A stretch of DNA of 64,000 nt from Cyclobacterium sp. (GTDB lineage: Bacteria > Bacteroidota > Bacteroidia > Cytophagales > Cyclobacteriaceae), in contig NZ_JABURL010000016.1 of assembly GCF_014762705.1 (NCBI RefSeq), positions 28,796-92,795 on the forward strand, read 5' to 3'. How positions within the stretch are numbered: the first letter of the stretch is position 1; every line of letters starts with the position of its first letter. The translations under genes were made by a program, and so were the position numbers. This document shows positions 8,587 through 17,309 of the stretch, one piece after another. The notes beneath the pieces are model-generated. The model was not told the origin of the DNA. It did not search any database and saw nothing but the letters and a program-made list of their open reading frames with translations.

Positions 8587-10520
8587 TATTTGTAACTCCT
8601 TTCTGTGGGCTTTGTAAATTCAAACTGTAAAGGTTCTTTAATCAGCACGGGTGTATCTGCATTTTTTTTCCAACAGGAAATGTAACTGAAATCACTATCA
8701 TTTCTTTTTGCTTCCCCATCCGGAGTTTGATGTTCTTCCCTAAAATGAGCTCCGCAGGACTCTTCCCTGCTCAGCGCATCAATACACATCAATTCCCCGA
8801 TTTCCAGGTAATCCGCTACCCTCCCGGCTTTTTCCAATTCTTCATTAATACCCTGAAGGACCTGGGGTATTTTCAAATCCTGTAAGAAGGATTTCCGCAA
8901 TACCCGGATAGATTCTATAGCTTCTGTCAATCCTTTGGCTGACCTGGATAGACCGCATTTGTCATAGAGTATCTTACCCAACTCCCGGTGAAAATGGTCC
9001 ACTGTCTTGCTTCCGTTTATTCCGGACAATTCCTCCAGCTGTGAGCGCACCTGGTTTTCGGCCTTCATAAATGCTTCTGAACTTGATTCGGGTGGAGTAG
9101 CTTTGCCCTGCTGAGCCAGGTATTGAGGTAATGTCTGAGGCAATACATAATACCCATCTATGCAAGCTTGCAACAGAGAATTGGCACCAAGCCGGTTGGC
9201 ACCGTGGTCTGAAAAATTGGCTTCTCCTATTGCGTATAATCCTGGTATATTGGTGCTAAGTTCATAATCTACCCAAAGCCCGCCCATGGAAAAATGTGCC
9301 GCGGGCGAAATCATCATGGGTTGTTGATAGGCATTGATACCCGTGATTTTTTCGTACATATTGAATAAATTGCCGTATTTTTTGCTGATAATATCTTTTC
9401 CCTGAGTAGCGATGGCATCTTTAAAATCCAGGTAAACGGCATTTTTCAGGGGACCTACCCCATGCCCTGCATCAATTCGCTCTTTGGCTGCCCTGGAGGC
9501 AATATCCCTTGGGGCCAGGTTGCCATAGGAGGGGTACTTTCTTTCCAGGTAATAATCCCTGTCTTCCTCTGGTATCTCAATGGCCTTTCTGTTTTCATTC
9601 TTGGTTTGTGGCACCCATATCCTGCCGTCGTTCCTTAAGGACTCTGACATGAGGGTAAGTTTAGATTGGTAGTTACCTGCCTGTGGAAGACAGGTGGGGT
9701 GAATTTGCGTCCAGCTGGGACAAGATGTCCATGCTCCTTTCTTGTGTGCGCGCCAGATGGCAGAACCATTGCAGCCCATGGCCAGCGTGGACAGGTAATA
9801 GATTTTACCAAATCCACCGGTGGCCAGTACTACTGCATGTGCTGCATGTCTGCTGATTTCTCCGGTGTCCATGTTTCGCACAATAATTCCCTTTGCCACT
9901 CCATTCTCCGTGACCAGGTCCAACATTTCATGGCGGGTAAAACTTTTTATCCTGCCCAAATGAACCTGTCGCATCATGGCCTGGTAAGCCCCCAGAAGTA
10001 GTTGCTGGCCTGTTTGTCCCCTGGCATAAAAAGTTCTGCTTACCTGAACACCGCCAAAGGAGCGATTTGCCAGGTATCCGCTGTATTCTCTGGCAAATGG
10101 GACACCCTGGGCGACTGCCTGATCGATCAGGTGGGAAGAACATTCTGCCAGCCGGTATACATTGGCTTCCCGGGCCCGGAAATCACCTCCTTTTAAAGTG
10201 TCATAAAACATTCTGTAAACACTGTCTCCATCATTTTTATAATTTTTCATCGCATTAACCCCTCCCTGTGCAGCCACGGAATGGGCCCTTCTAGGAGAAT
10301 CCTGAAAACAAAAAGTGGAGACATTATATCCCAATTCGGCAAGGCTGGCAGCAGCTGATGCTCCTGATAGACCTGTGCCCACTACAAGAATCTTGTATTG
10401 GTGCCTGTTGTTTGGACTGATCAGGCGTGTTTTGTCCTTGAAGTTGGACCACTTATCCTTCAAGTCGCCTTCCGGTATTTTTGCGTTGGGAGTAGTGGCC
10501 GTGTCGGTAGTGTAATACAT
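8586..10520 (-). CDS. sdhA: Succinate dehydrogenase/fumarate reductase flavoprotein subunit
   Basis: The 644-residue catalytic subunit oxidises succinate to fumarate. It shows the Rossmann FAD motif [14 protein letters not shown] (from about residue 44), the covalent-FAD histidine in [11 protein letters not shown] (His80), the capping-domain active-site region HPTCLPQAG and the second FAD segment [22 protein letters not shown]. The length and N-terminal extension fit the Bacteroidota enzyme. In most relatives sdhC (the cytochrome b558-like anchor) lies immediately upstream in an sdhCAB operon. Here the 348 bp upstream contain no such gene and the next gene is divergent. The anchor must be encoded elsewhere if the complex is functional. 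Confidence 0.96.
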   Translation of the reverse strand: MYYTTDTATTPNAKIPEGDLKDKWSNFKDKTRLISPNNRHQYKILVVGTGLSGASAAASLAELGYNVSTFCFQDSPRRAHSVAAQGGVNAMKNYKNDGDSVYRMFYDTLKGGDFRAREANVYRLAECSSHLIDQAVAQGVPFAREYSGYLANRSFGGVQVSRTFYARGQTGQQLLLGAYQAMMRQVHLGRIKSFTRHEMLDLVTENGVAKGIIVRNMDTGEISRHAAHAVVLATGGFGKIYYLSTLAMGCNGSAIWRAHKKGAWTSCPSWTQIHPTCLPQAGNYQSKLTLMSESLRNDGRIWVPQTKNENRKAIEIPEEDRDYYLERKYPSYGNLAPRDIASRAAKERIDAGHGVGPLKNAVYLDFKDAIATQGKDIISKKYGNLFNMYEKITGINAYQQPMMISPAAHFSMGGLWVDYELSTNIPGLYAIGEANFSDHGANRLGANSLLQACIDGYYVLPQTLPQYLAQQGKATPPESSSEAFMKAENQVRSQLEELSGINGSKTVDHFHRELGKILYDKCGLSRSAKGLTEAIESIRVLRKSFLQDLKIPQVLQGINEELEKAGRVADYLEIGELMCIDALSREESCGAHFREEHQTPDGEAKRNDSDFSYISCWKKNADTPVLIKEPLQFEFTKPTERSYK

Positions 10521-10868
10521 TAAAAATGTTTTAGCGATTTGTATTACCCTAATAATAATAAATTTTCTCGATTGTTCCCAATGGTTGGGATAGGGAGTTG
10601 ATTAGGCATTGTAATACTTGTCACCAAAATTCAGGTAGGGTATACCTATATTTGTTCATTGAGAAAAAAAAGTCAGGTTGATTGATTTCACGAATTAATT
10701 TGTTTATTACTGGGTTTAATAGCGATAAAGAGGGGGCTTGGGTAAGTCTCCTCTTTTCAAAAAATAGAGTTTTATATCACATGATTACAGATTGGATAAC
10801 AACTGGAAAGAATTTTCGTGTGAAAACCTCATGAATACCTGCACTGTCAAGCTAATGATTTAAATAAT
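10521..10868. other. Divergent intergenic region (sdhA / sterol desaturase)
   Basis: No coding sequence is supported in these 348 bases, and there is no sdhC. On the plus strand TATATTTG at 10647-10654 matches the TAnnTTTG -7 consensus. A start near 10661 would give a long leader of about 200 nt for the sterol-desaturase-family gene. No TTTG box sits at the standard distance. A small CCCAA/TTGGG hairpin occurs at 10577-10589. No -7 motif was found for sdhA on the minus strand. Confidence 0.4.
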
Positions 10869-11741
10869 ATGGAAAAATACATCCGCATTATTTCCGATGC
10901 CTATTATGGGTATTTCAATTACCTGATGAACGAAATCATGTATCCCTCCTGGACCAACTACTTCTGGTGGCTGGTAGGGCTTTCCTTGGTTGTTTGGCTC
11001 CTTGAATTGGTTTTTCCCTGGAGGAAATCACAGCCTGCACTCAGAAAAGACTTTTGGTTGGATGGCTTTTACATGTTTTTTAATTTCTTTCTGTTTTCCC
11101 TCATTGCTTACAATGCCATTTCCAACGTAGCGGTGGAGGCCTTTAATGATTTTCTTGGGCTTTTTGGTATCAGTAACCTGGTAGCAATTGAAGTGAGTTC
11201 CTGGCCGAAATGGGCACAATTTATTTTGTTATTTGTTGTGGCGGATTTTATCCAATGGAATGTTCATCGCATGCTCCACCGGGTGCCGGCACTATGGGAA
11301 TTCCATAAGGTGCACCATTCCGTAGAGCAAATGGGCTTTGCGGCGCATCTGCGATTTCATTGGATGGAAACCATACTTTACAAGAGTGCGCAATACATAC
11401 CCCTGGCCATGATAGGCTTTGGCCTGATAGACTTTTTTCTGGTACATATTTTCGCAACGGCCATAGGGCACCTGAATCATGCGAACCTGAGGATAACTTA
11501 TGGGCCATTGAAATATGTCCTGAACAACCCCATCATGCATATCTGGCATCATTCCAAAAAGCTGCCCGAAGGATCGTATGGAGTGAATTATGGGCTGACC
11601 TTAAGTGTCTGGGATTATTTGTTCGGAACAGCCTATATTCCACATGAAGGAAGGGATATTCCCCTGGGCTTTGATGGCATGGAAACGTTTCCTAAAACTT
11701 TTTGGCAACAGATCACCTATCCTTACAGGAAGAAAAAGTAA
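10869..11741 (+). CDS. Sterol desaturase / fatty acid hydroxylase family protein
   Basis: The 290-residue integral membrane protein belongs to the di-iron fatty acid hydroxylase superfamily. The eight-histidine ligand set is visible as HRMLH, HKVHHS, HLNHANL and HIWHHSK. About four hydrophobic segments lie upstream of and between these clusters. Bacterial members hydroxylate or desaturate fatty acyl chains, carotenoids or hopanoid-like lipids. The substrate here is unknown and no carotenoid genes are nearby. The last codons overlap the ATG given in the ORF track for the next gene, but that gene probably starts 75 bp later. Confidence 0.9.
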   Translation: MEKYIRIISDAYYGYFNYLMNEIMYPSWTNYFWWLVGLSLVVWLLELVFPWRKSQPALRKDFWLDGFYMFFNFFLFSLIAYNAISNVAVEAFNDFLGLFGISNLVAIEVSSWPKWAQFILLFVVADFIQWNVHRMLHRVPALWEFHKVHHSVEQMGFAAHLRFHWMETILYKSAQYIPLAMIGFGLIDFFLVHIFATAIGHLNHANLRITYGPLKYVLNNPIMHIWHHSKKLPEGSYGVNYGLTLSVWDYLFGTAYIPHEGRDIPLGFDGMETFPKTFWQQITYPYRKKK

Positions 11742-11776
11742 ATGGGTTAACTTGCAATGGAAAAATTAGCGGTTCC

Positions 11777-12646
11777 ATGAAGATTTTAAATATTGTCGCG
11801 GTTATTACCCCTCTTCTTAGTATGGTGGCAGAGGCTCAGGTTGTCCCGATTGAAACACAAAGACCCTTGCCGGAAAAGCAGGGCTATCAATTGGTATGGG
11901 CAGATGAATTTTCTGGTGAAGGTGCTCCTGACCATCGGTTTTGGTCTTTTGAACACGGATTTAAAAGGAACGAGGAACTGCAATGGTACCAAACAGCAAA
12001 TGCCAGCCAGAAGGATGGGTTTTTGATCATTGAAGCAAGACGGGAGCAGGTGAATAATCCTGCTTATGTTAAAGAAAGCAAAGATTGGAAAAAAAACAGG
12101 CCTTTTGCCGAATTTACCTCTTCCAGCGTCAATACCAGCGGGAAATTTTCATTCCAATATGGATTAATGGAGGTGAGGGCTAAAATAGATACTGCCCTGG
12201 GTTTGTGGCCCGCCATCTGGACACTTGGTATCTCTAAAGGCTGGCCTGCAAATGGAGAAATTGATGTGATGGAATATTATCTTTCGGAGGGGGAATCCAC
12301 CATTCTGGCCAATGCAGCCTGGGCACATCCCGACAAAAGAGCCAATTGGGATGAAGCAAAAATCCCATTTTCAGATTTCCTGGAGAAAGACCCTGATTGG
12401 CCGGTTAAATTTCACGTATGGAAACTGGACTGGACAGCAAATTACATCAGAATTTTTCTGGATGATGTACTGCTCAATGAAGTTGATCTGACTACTACCA
12501 TCAACCCTGATGGGTTCAACCCCTTCCATCAACCGCACTATATCCTGCTCAACCTTGCCATTGGAGGAAATGGAGGGGATCCATCAGGCACTGTATTTCC
12601 CAAACAGTATGTAGTGGATTATGTCAGGGTATATCAGGCGGATTAG
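11777..12646 (+). CDS. Secreted glycoside hydrolase family 16
   Basis: GH16 enzymes cut beta-1,3/1,4-glucans and galactans by a retaining mechanism. The catalytic motif is NGEIDVMEYY, with the ExDxxE residues at about Glu161, Asp163 and Glu166. The substrate-cleft segment YGLMEVRAKI and the C-terminal ILLNLAIGGNGG are also typical. I prefer the ATG at 11777 over the track start at 11702. It begins a signal peptide (MKILNIVAVITPLLSMVAEAQ) and avoids overlap with the upstream gene. No T9SS C-terminal domain or binding module is present, so the 289-residue enzyme is probably periplasmic or freely secreted. A laminarinase-like activity is plausible, not proven. Confidence 0.92.
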   Translation: MKILNIVAVITPLLSMVAEAQVVPIETQRPLPEKQGYQLVWADEFSGEGAPDHRFWSFEHGFKRNEELQWYQTANASQKDGFLIIEARREQVNNPAYVKESKDWKKNRPFAEFTSSSVNTSGKFSFQYGLMEVRAKIDTALGLWPAIWTLGISKGWPANGEIDVMEYYLSEGESTILANAAWAHPDKRANWDEAKIPFSDFLEKDPDWPVKFHVWKLDWTANYIRIFLDDVLLNEVDLTTTINPDGFNPFHQPHYILLNLAIGGNGGDPSGTVFPKQYVVDYVRVYQAD

Positions 12647-12722
12647 GTTTACCTGTTTCAAAGGTTAATTTATTGTGCATTTAAACCGAAATTTTTAAGA
12701 TGAGCAACAAATGATAAGTTCT

Positions 12723-13763
12723 TTAGTCTGAAATGCTCGAAGCGGCATGGTCCAGTTGGTAATGAGCCTGCAAAAGATCTCCGCCAAAATCGTTTTGCAA
12801 ATCCCGAATGACAGTATGGACATGATTGGCATTGTTTTGAATATTGTCATATTCAATGATGAGGTCAGCACCTTGTAACCTGTAATAATGCGGTTCCCCA
12901 ACCTGGTTTATTTCACTACCTGCCCAGGCAAATGAGAAAGAATCCCAACCAAGGCTGTTGATTCTGTCCATGAGCTTTTGCAGGTATTCAGCGGTATTTC
13001 GGGAAAGATAAACCTGTACCAGGTTTTTAAACAAGGTTTGCTGTTCTGTATTCAGGGAATTGAAAGAAAGCCCTTTTGGCTCCAGTGCCGATGCCTTGCG
13101 TTCATTGGAGGTGATAATGTCAAAGGGTGCTTCGTTGCTGAATTTAGCGATTTTTTTTTGGGATTCAGTAAGGGATGCAAGCAAGGCAAAACCCTGATTG
13201 GTCTCCTCTGCCAAAACCTGCCTGTCCATCTGGGGCCCTGAAAGTACAATGCCCGGATTAGCCCCCATAAAGGAAGGTGTGGTGGAGACCAGGGTGCCAT
13301 TGGATGAAGAGAAATTGAGCGATAGGTGGTGACCCTCCAGTCGCCATCCCCAATTATTGGATTTATCCGGTGAACCAAAAATGCTAAAATGATAGTTTAA
13401 AGGATCCCGGTAACTGTCATCTGAAGGCCGGTTTTCTACTTCCCTCAATACGTTTTCAAGTTCAAATATGGCTTCTGCCCTTGTTTTTCCTGCTTCTCCC
13501 AGCGAAGCGCGCATCAGGGTAAGGGCAGCTGCTTTTTGTTGTTCATTGAAGTCGTGAAAGGTGGGGCCTTTTCTTTCTCTGGGCACAAAATGCCAGTTAA
13601 ACCTTTCTTTGTGATCAAAAGGGAAACAGGCCTGATTTTTAAGTTTCTGGTCCAGGCTTTGGATAAAGTCCATTGCCAAAGGAGCTAAATGCTGCCCGTA
13701 ACCAGGCGACATGGCCCATAGGGTCAAAAGCAGCACAAGAGAGCACTTGAGAAGACGAATCAT
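12723..13763 (-). CDS. DUF3500 family secreted protein
   Basis: The 346-residue product has a signal peptide ending near SPGYGQ. Its body fits DUF3500: FNWHFVPRERKG, LMRASLGEAG, the block from DPLNYHFSIFGSP to WRLEGHHLSLNF and, near the end, FSFAWAGSEINQVGEPHYYRLQG. The family has no established biochemical function, and conserved His and Trp residues suggest an enzyme or ligand-binding role. It is 43 bp downstream of a secreted FG-GAP protein on the same strand, so the two may be cotranscribed. Confidence 0.85.
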   Translation of the reverse strand: MIRLLKCSLVLLLTLWAMSPGYGQHLAPLAMDFIQSLDQKLKNQACFPFDHKERFNWHFVPRERKGPTFHDFNEQQKAAALTLMRASLGEAGKTRAEAIFELENVLREVENRPSDDSYRDPLNYHFSIFGSPDKSNNWGWRLEGHHLSLNFSSSNGTLVSTTPSFMGANPGIVLSGPQMDRQVLAEETNQGFALLASLTESQKKIAKFSNEAPFDIITSNERKASALEPKGLSFNSLNTEQQTLFKNLVQVYLSRNTAEYLQKLMDRINSLGWDSFSFAWAGSEINQVGEPHYYRLQGADLIIEYDNIQNNANHVHTVIRDLQNDFGGDLLQAHYQLDHAASSISD

Positions 13764-13806
13764 GAGACTGGGATTATTTGGTGAATTTTAAGGTATAGCA
13801 TATCGA

Positions 13807-14976
13807 TCAATTGCTTTTGTTCCAATAAATTTTAAGATTTTTGGTAGCTCTTCCCGATGCAATGATTTCAGGTTTGCCATCACCATTCAAATCCGCCACT
13901 TTGAGGTCTTCGCAAGCCATTCCGTTTTTATCTACCCAATGTGCTTTCCAGGAATGGTCCGGACCTGTATAAAAAAGTTTGATGCCTAAATCTCCTGAAT
14001 CGTTTGGTTCTCTCCATCCAATGATAATCTGATCTTCTCCCTGGTCAAGTAAATCGCCTGTAGCCAATCCATGTCCCTGATTCATGGCGGAAGTAAGTTC
14101 TTTCCGCATCAGGTTATCTCTGGTAAATTGGTCATCATCTGGAAGATAAACCGATAGGGTAGGGCCATGGAAAGGCTCAACCCCGGTGAGGAAGTGATGT
14201 CCGGATGCATTTTTGCCAATGCGGATTTCTCCAAAGCCATAATCATCTACCAACCAGGTACCATTTGGGTGGGCCTGCCATTCATTATTGGCATAATGAA
14301 AGGCTTTGACACCTTCCTTGCCTCCTATATAAAGTGATTCCCCCTCTTTCTCATTGGGAGAGATTTCCAGATTATGGGTAATGTGCATGGACTGATCGAT
14401 GACCCAATGCTTCCAGTCAAGGCCTTTTTCGTCCTGCATTTCATAGCCGATTACCTTTACACCTGCTCCTTCTCCTCCCGAATTTCCCCTGCCATGCAAG
14501 GGAAGCATGACCAAATGAAACAGGCCTTTATCCGCTTTTATCCAGCGCATGCGATGTACCGTCGGCTCATGGTGAAGTTTCACAGGTTCCCATTTTTGGG
14601 TCGGATCCGTGGGCCTTATCAGGTAATGTACCGATCCGGAAAGACTTTCATCTGAGGTTTCCCCGGGATTCCATTGGGCACCCACAGCCACCTCCACTTT
14701 TCCATCTCCATTGATATCCCGGGCAGCAATGCATACATTATCATTAGGAGTGAGGTTTTCTACCATAACAAACCTTTTCCAGTCCCCATTTCTATACCAA
14801 ACAAACTCCTTCTTGTCGGCCAGTAAAATATCCGGTTTGCCGTCTCCATCAACATCGCCAATCGCAAGGCCATAGCCAATTTCAATTTGATTATCCAGGG
14901 TTTGCTCCTCAAAGATAGGGTTGGGATCCTGGCTGAACAGTACTGATGCTACTAAAATGAAAGGCAGGTATATCAT
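13807..14976 (-). CDS. FG-GAP/VCBS-repeat secreted protein
   Basis: The product carries Ca-binding-like FG-GAP repeats: AIGDVDGDGKPDILLADK near the N-terminus, AARDINGDGKVEVAVGAQ, ATGDLLDQGEDQIIIGW and VADLNGDGKPEIIASG at the C-terminus. This suggests a seven-bladed beta-propeller. The ORF track starts at a TTG (15015). The ATG at 14976 begins a clean signal peptide (MIYLPFILVASVLFSQ) and is preferred, giving 389 residues. Similar Bacteroidota propellers are extracellular and sometimes relate to sugar lyases or dehydratases, but no catalytic residues can be assigned. Confidence 0.85.
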   Translation of the reverse strand: MIYLPFILVASVLFSQDPNPIFEEQTLDNQIEIGYGLAIGDVDGDGKPDILLADKKEFVWYRNGDWKRFVMVENLTPNDNVCIAARDINGDGKVEVAVGAQWNPGETSDESLSGSVHYLIRPTDPTQKWEPVKLHHEPTVHRMRWIKADKGLFHLVMLPLHGRGNSGGEGAGVKVIGYEMQDEKGLDWKHWVIDQSMHITHNLEISPNEKEGESLYIGGKEGVKAFHYANNEWQAHPNGTWLVDDYGFGEIRIGKNASGHHFLTGVEPFHGPTLSVYLPDDDQFTRDNLMRKELTSAMNQGHGLATGDLLDQGEDQIIIGWREPNDSGDLGIKLFYTGPDHSWKAHWVDKNGMACEDLKVADLNGDGKPEIIASGRATKNLKIYWNKSN

Positions 14977-15053
14977 GGGTTTTGATTGGTTTTTGCTATC
15001 TCTAAATTTAATCAAAAAAATGATACATGCCTAATCAGCTGCTGCTAAAAGGA

Positions 15054-15719
15054 TTAAACCACCGATTGACCTGATTTCAGAAATAAATGTATGGCTTCAG
15101 ATACCTCCACTTTTCCCCCCAGTATTTCAAAAGCTTGTGATCCCTCTAAGGATGTGTCCAGCATGTGGATCAAAACAGCAGCTACATCGGCCCTCGATAT
15201 TTCTCCTTTTGAATTCAATACAGCTGCCACTTTTATTTTTCCGGTATATGGTCCGTCTGTTAATTTACCCGGTCTGACAATAGCATATGGCAGGCCTGAT
15301 GCTTTTAAATACTCGTCAGCCTTTTTTTTGGCCATTAGGTAATGCTGCATAGGTTCATCTGCCTTTTCGGCGTTTTCTGCCCCTCTGGAACTCAGTATGA
15401 CGAATTTTTTTACCTGGTTTTTAAGAGCAAGATCTATGCTTTTAATCGCACCCAACTCATCCACCAATTTGGTTTTGTCTTTCCCGGTTTTGGAGCCTGA
15501 TCCGGCGGCAAATATCACCTTGTCAATACCTGTAAATGCCTGGCTAAAATCCTTTTCCAAATCTCCTGTAACGGTTTTTATACCCTTTTTCTCAAAAAAC
15601 GATTGCTGAGATTTTTCCCGAATCATGGCAATAGGAGTATACTCGGGATGGGAAGATAATTGCTCAACCAGTAACCGACCAGTTTTGCCATTTGCACCAA
15701 TAATCAATATTTTTTCCAT
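15054..15719 (-). CDS. NAD(P)-binding atypical SDR family protein
   Basis: The 221-residue protein has the dinucleotide-binding motif ILIIGANGKTGRLLVEQL at its N-terminus (GxxGxxG as GANGKTG), then VIFAAGSGSKTG, FVILSSRGAE and YAIVRPGKLTDGP. It fits the NAD(P)H-binding NmrA-like or YwnB-like branch of atypical short-chain dehydrogenases, which often lack the catalytic Tyr-Lys pair. The function may be a redox sensor or reductase. It is a single-gene unit by layout. Confidence 0.88.
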   Translation of the reverse strand: MEKILIIGANGKTGRLLVEQLSSHPEYTPIAMIREKSQQSFFEKKGIKTVTGDLEKDFSQAFTGIDKVIFAAGSGSKTGKDKTKLVDELGAIKSIDLALKNQVKKFVILSSRGAENAEKADEPMQHYLMAKKKADEYLKASGLPYAIVRPGKLTDGPYTGKIKVAAVLNSKGEISRADVAAVLIHMLDTSLEGSQAFEILGGKVEVSEAIHLFLKSGQSVV

Positions 15720-15828
15720 AATAATTTAAATCTGTTTCTCAGATTCACCCAAAAATTGTTCCAGTCAACAAAAAAAATTATTAAAAAACCTTAAAATTGA
15801 TTTTTCCAAGCCCGGATACGAAAGTAGA

Positions 15829-16665
15829 TTACAGTCTATGCAACAAACCTAGCATGATTTTTCTCATGGAAGGCTCTGCATGTGCTGCTGCCTTCAGGAC
15901 ATCCTGAAGACTGATTTTTTTTATATTACCCGGTGTTCCCAGATCAGTAATAGCCGTGATGGCAAACACTTTCATGTCAGAATGAACAGCTACGATCACT
16001 TCTGGTACGGTACTCATGCCTACCGCATCCGCCCCAATGCTGCTCAGGTATTTGTATTCAGCCGGGGTTTCCAGGTTAGGGCCCTGTACCCCGGCGTATA
16101 CTCCCTGATGCAAGGCTATTCCCTTTTCTTTTGCAATTTCTAGTGACCACAGGATAAATTCAGGGCAATATGCCTGGCTCATATCCGGAAACCTGTCTCC
16201 GAAACCAGCTACATTGGCTCCCCGGAGCGGATTTTCAGGAAACAAGTCAATGTGGTCATTGATGACCATTACATCCCCTATTTTATGTTTTGCATTTAGG
16301 CCACCTGAAGCATTGGAAATGAGTAGTTGCCTGATGCCCAATTTTTTCATGACCCGAATGGGGAAAGTAACTTCTTTCATGGAGTAGCCTTCATAATAAT
16401 GAAAGCGGCCTTTCATGGCCAGGATATTTTTACCTCCAAGATTTCCAAGAATTAGTTTTCCATGGTGGGATTCAACTGTGGAAATAGGGAAGTAGGGAAT
16501 TTCCCCGTAAGGGATTTCCAGTTTTACGTCTATGTCATTGATCAGACTTCCAAGTCCGGTCCCAAGAATTATACCGGTTTCAGGTTTTGTTTTCAACAGC
16601 TTTTGCAGGTGAAGGACTGCATGGTCTATTTTTTCTGTATATGCTATTTCAGGTTCTTTTCGCAT
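15829..16665 (-). CDS. punA: Purine-nucleoside phosphorylase (class I)
   Basis: The enzyme phosphorolyses (deoxy)guanosine and inosine to the base and (deoxy)ribose-1-phosphate in purine salvage. Family motifs of the trimeric class I type are present: GIILGTGLGSLI (about residues 34-45), the phosphate-binding ESHHGKLILG, GRFHYYEGYSMKEVTFPIRV, NASGGLN, GPNLETPAEYKYL and GADAVGMSTVPEVIVA. Its 278-residue length matches. A -7 element lies about 50 bp upstream on the minus strand. Confidence 0.96.
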   Translation of the reverse strand: MRKEPEIAYTEKIDHAVLHLQKLLKTKPETGIILGTGLGSLINDIDVKLEIPYGEIPYFPISTVESHHGKLILGNLGGKNILAMKGRFHYYEGYSMKEVTFPIRVMKKLGIRQLLISNASGGLNAKHKIGDVMVINDHIDLFPENPLRGANVAGFGDRFPDMSQAYCPEFILWSLEIAKEKGIALHQGVYAGVQGPNLETPAEYKYLSSIGADAVGMSTVPEVIVAVHSDMKVFAITAITDLGTPGNIKKISLQDVLKAAAHAEPSMRKIMLGLLHRL

Positions 16666-16715
16666 GATCGGTTTGCCTGGAAACTTAAGTCCCGTAAAGG
16701 TGAAACGCCAGGTTT

Positions 16716-16723
16716 CAAATATA
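16716..16723 (-). promoter_or_regulatory. Candidate -7 element for punA
   Basis: The minus strand reads TATATTTG, an exact TAnnTTTG match, about 50 bp before the punA start. No matching -33 TTTG is seen at the standard spacing. Confidence 0.45.
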
Positions 16724-16782
16724 GCAAATAAGAAACTTTATGGGGGGCATGATTGTATTTATGTAATTAAAATCAAAAGTCT

Positions 16783-17307
16783 ATGATAAAAATTATAGTA
16801 AGCACAAATAGAAAGCAGGCTGTTTCAGCCAGTGTGGCAGAACTTTACCGGGAAATATTGGCGCACAATGGGGTGGAGAGTGAAGTAATTAATTTGACCG
16901 AACTCCCGGATGACTTTGTTTTTACTGCGCTTTATGAAAATAATGGTAAAAACAAAGCCTATAATGCCATTCACAATCGGGTAAAGGAAGGTGCAAAGTT
17001 TGTGTTTATCGTACCGGAATACAATGGATCATTTCCGGGTATATTGAAATCATTTATTGATGGGATGACTTATCCCAACAGCTTCAGGTCCAAAAAATGT
17101 GCCCTGGTGGGGATTTCCTCAGGCATCGGTGGAGGTGGCATTGCGCTGAGCCACCTGACCGATATTTTTAACTACCTGGGAATGCATGTACTGGCCAATA
17201 AAATCAAACTGGCCAAAATTGAGGAAAACATGTCAGATGGCCTGCTCACCAATAAGTTATACCTTAGCTTATTGCATGAACAGGCCAAATCATTGATTGA
17301 TTTTTAA
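16783..17307 (+). CDS. NAD(P)H-dependent FMN reductase family protein
   Basis: The 174-residue flavodoxin-like protein belongs to the NADPH-dependent FMN reductase family, which reduces FMN, quinones or azo compounds. The phosphate-binding start IIVSTNRKQAVSASVAELY and the flavin-contact segment VFIVPEYNGSFPGILKSFID (PEYNGSxPG motif) are clear. The GISSGIGGGGIALSHL loop follows. It converges on ftsZ with only 2 bp between the stop codons and has no partner gene on its strand. Confidence 0.92.
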   Translation: MIKIIVSTNRKQAVSASVAELYREILAHNGVESEVINLTELPDDFVFTALYENNGKNKAYNAIHNRVKEGAKFVFIVPEYNGSFPGILKSFIDGMTYPNSFRSKKCALVGISSGIGGGGIALSHLTDIFNYLGMHVLANKIKLAKIEENMSDGLLTNKLYLSLLHEQAKSLIDF

Positions 17308-17309
17308 GG

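Noticed and set aside
10801-10855. Small ORF (17 codons from ATG near 10781) before the sterol-desaturase gene
   Set aside because: It is too short, with no start context or conservation evidence; chance is the simplest explanation.
11702-11776. N-terminal extension of the GH16 gene
   Set aside because: It overlaps the sterol-desaturase gene, while the ATG at 11777 starts a proper signal peptide.
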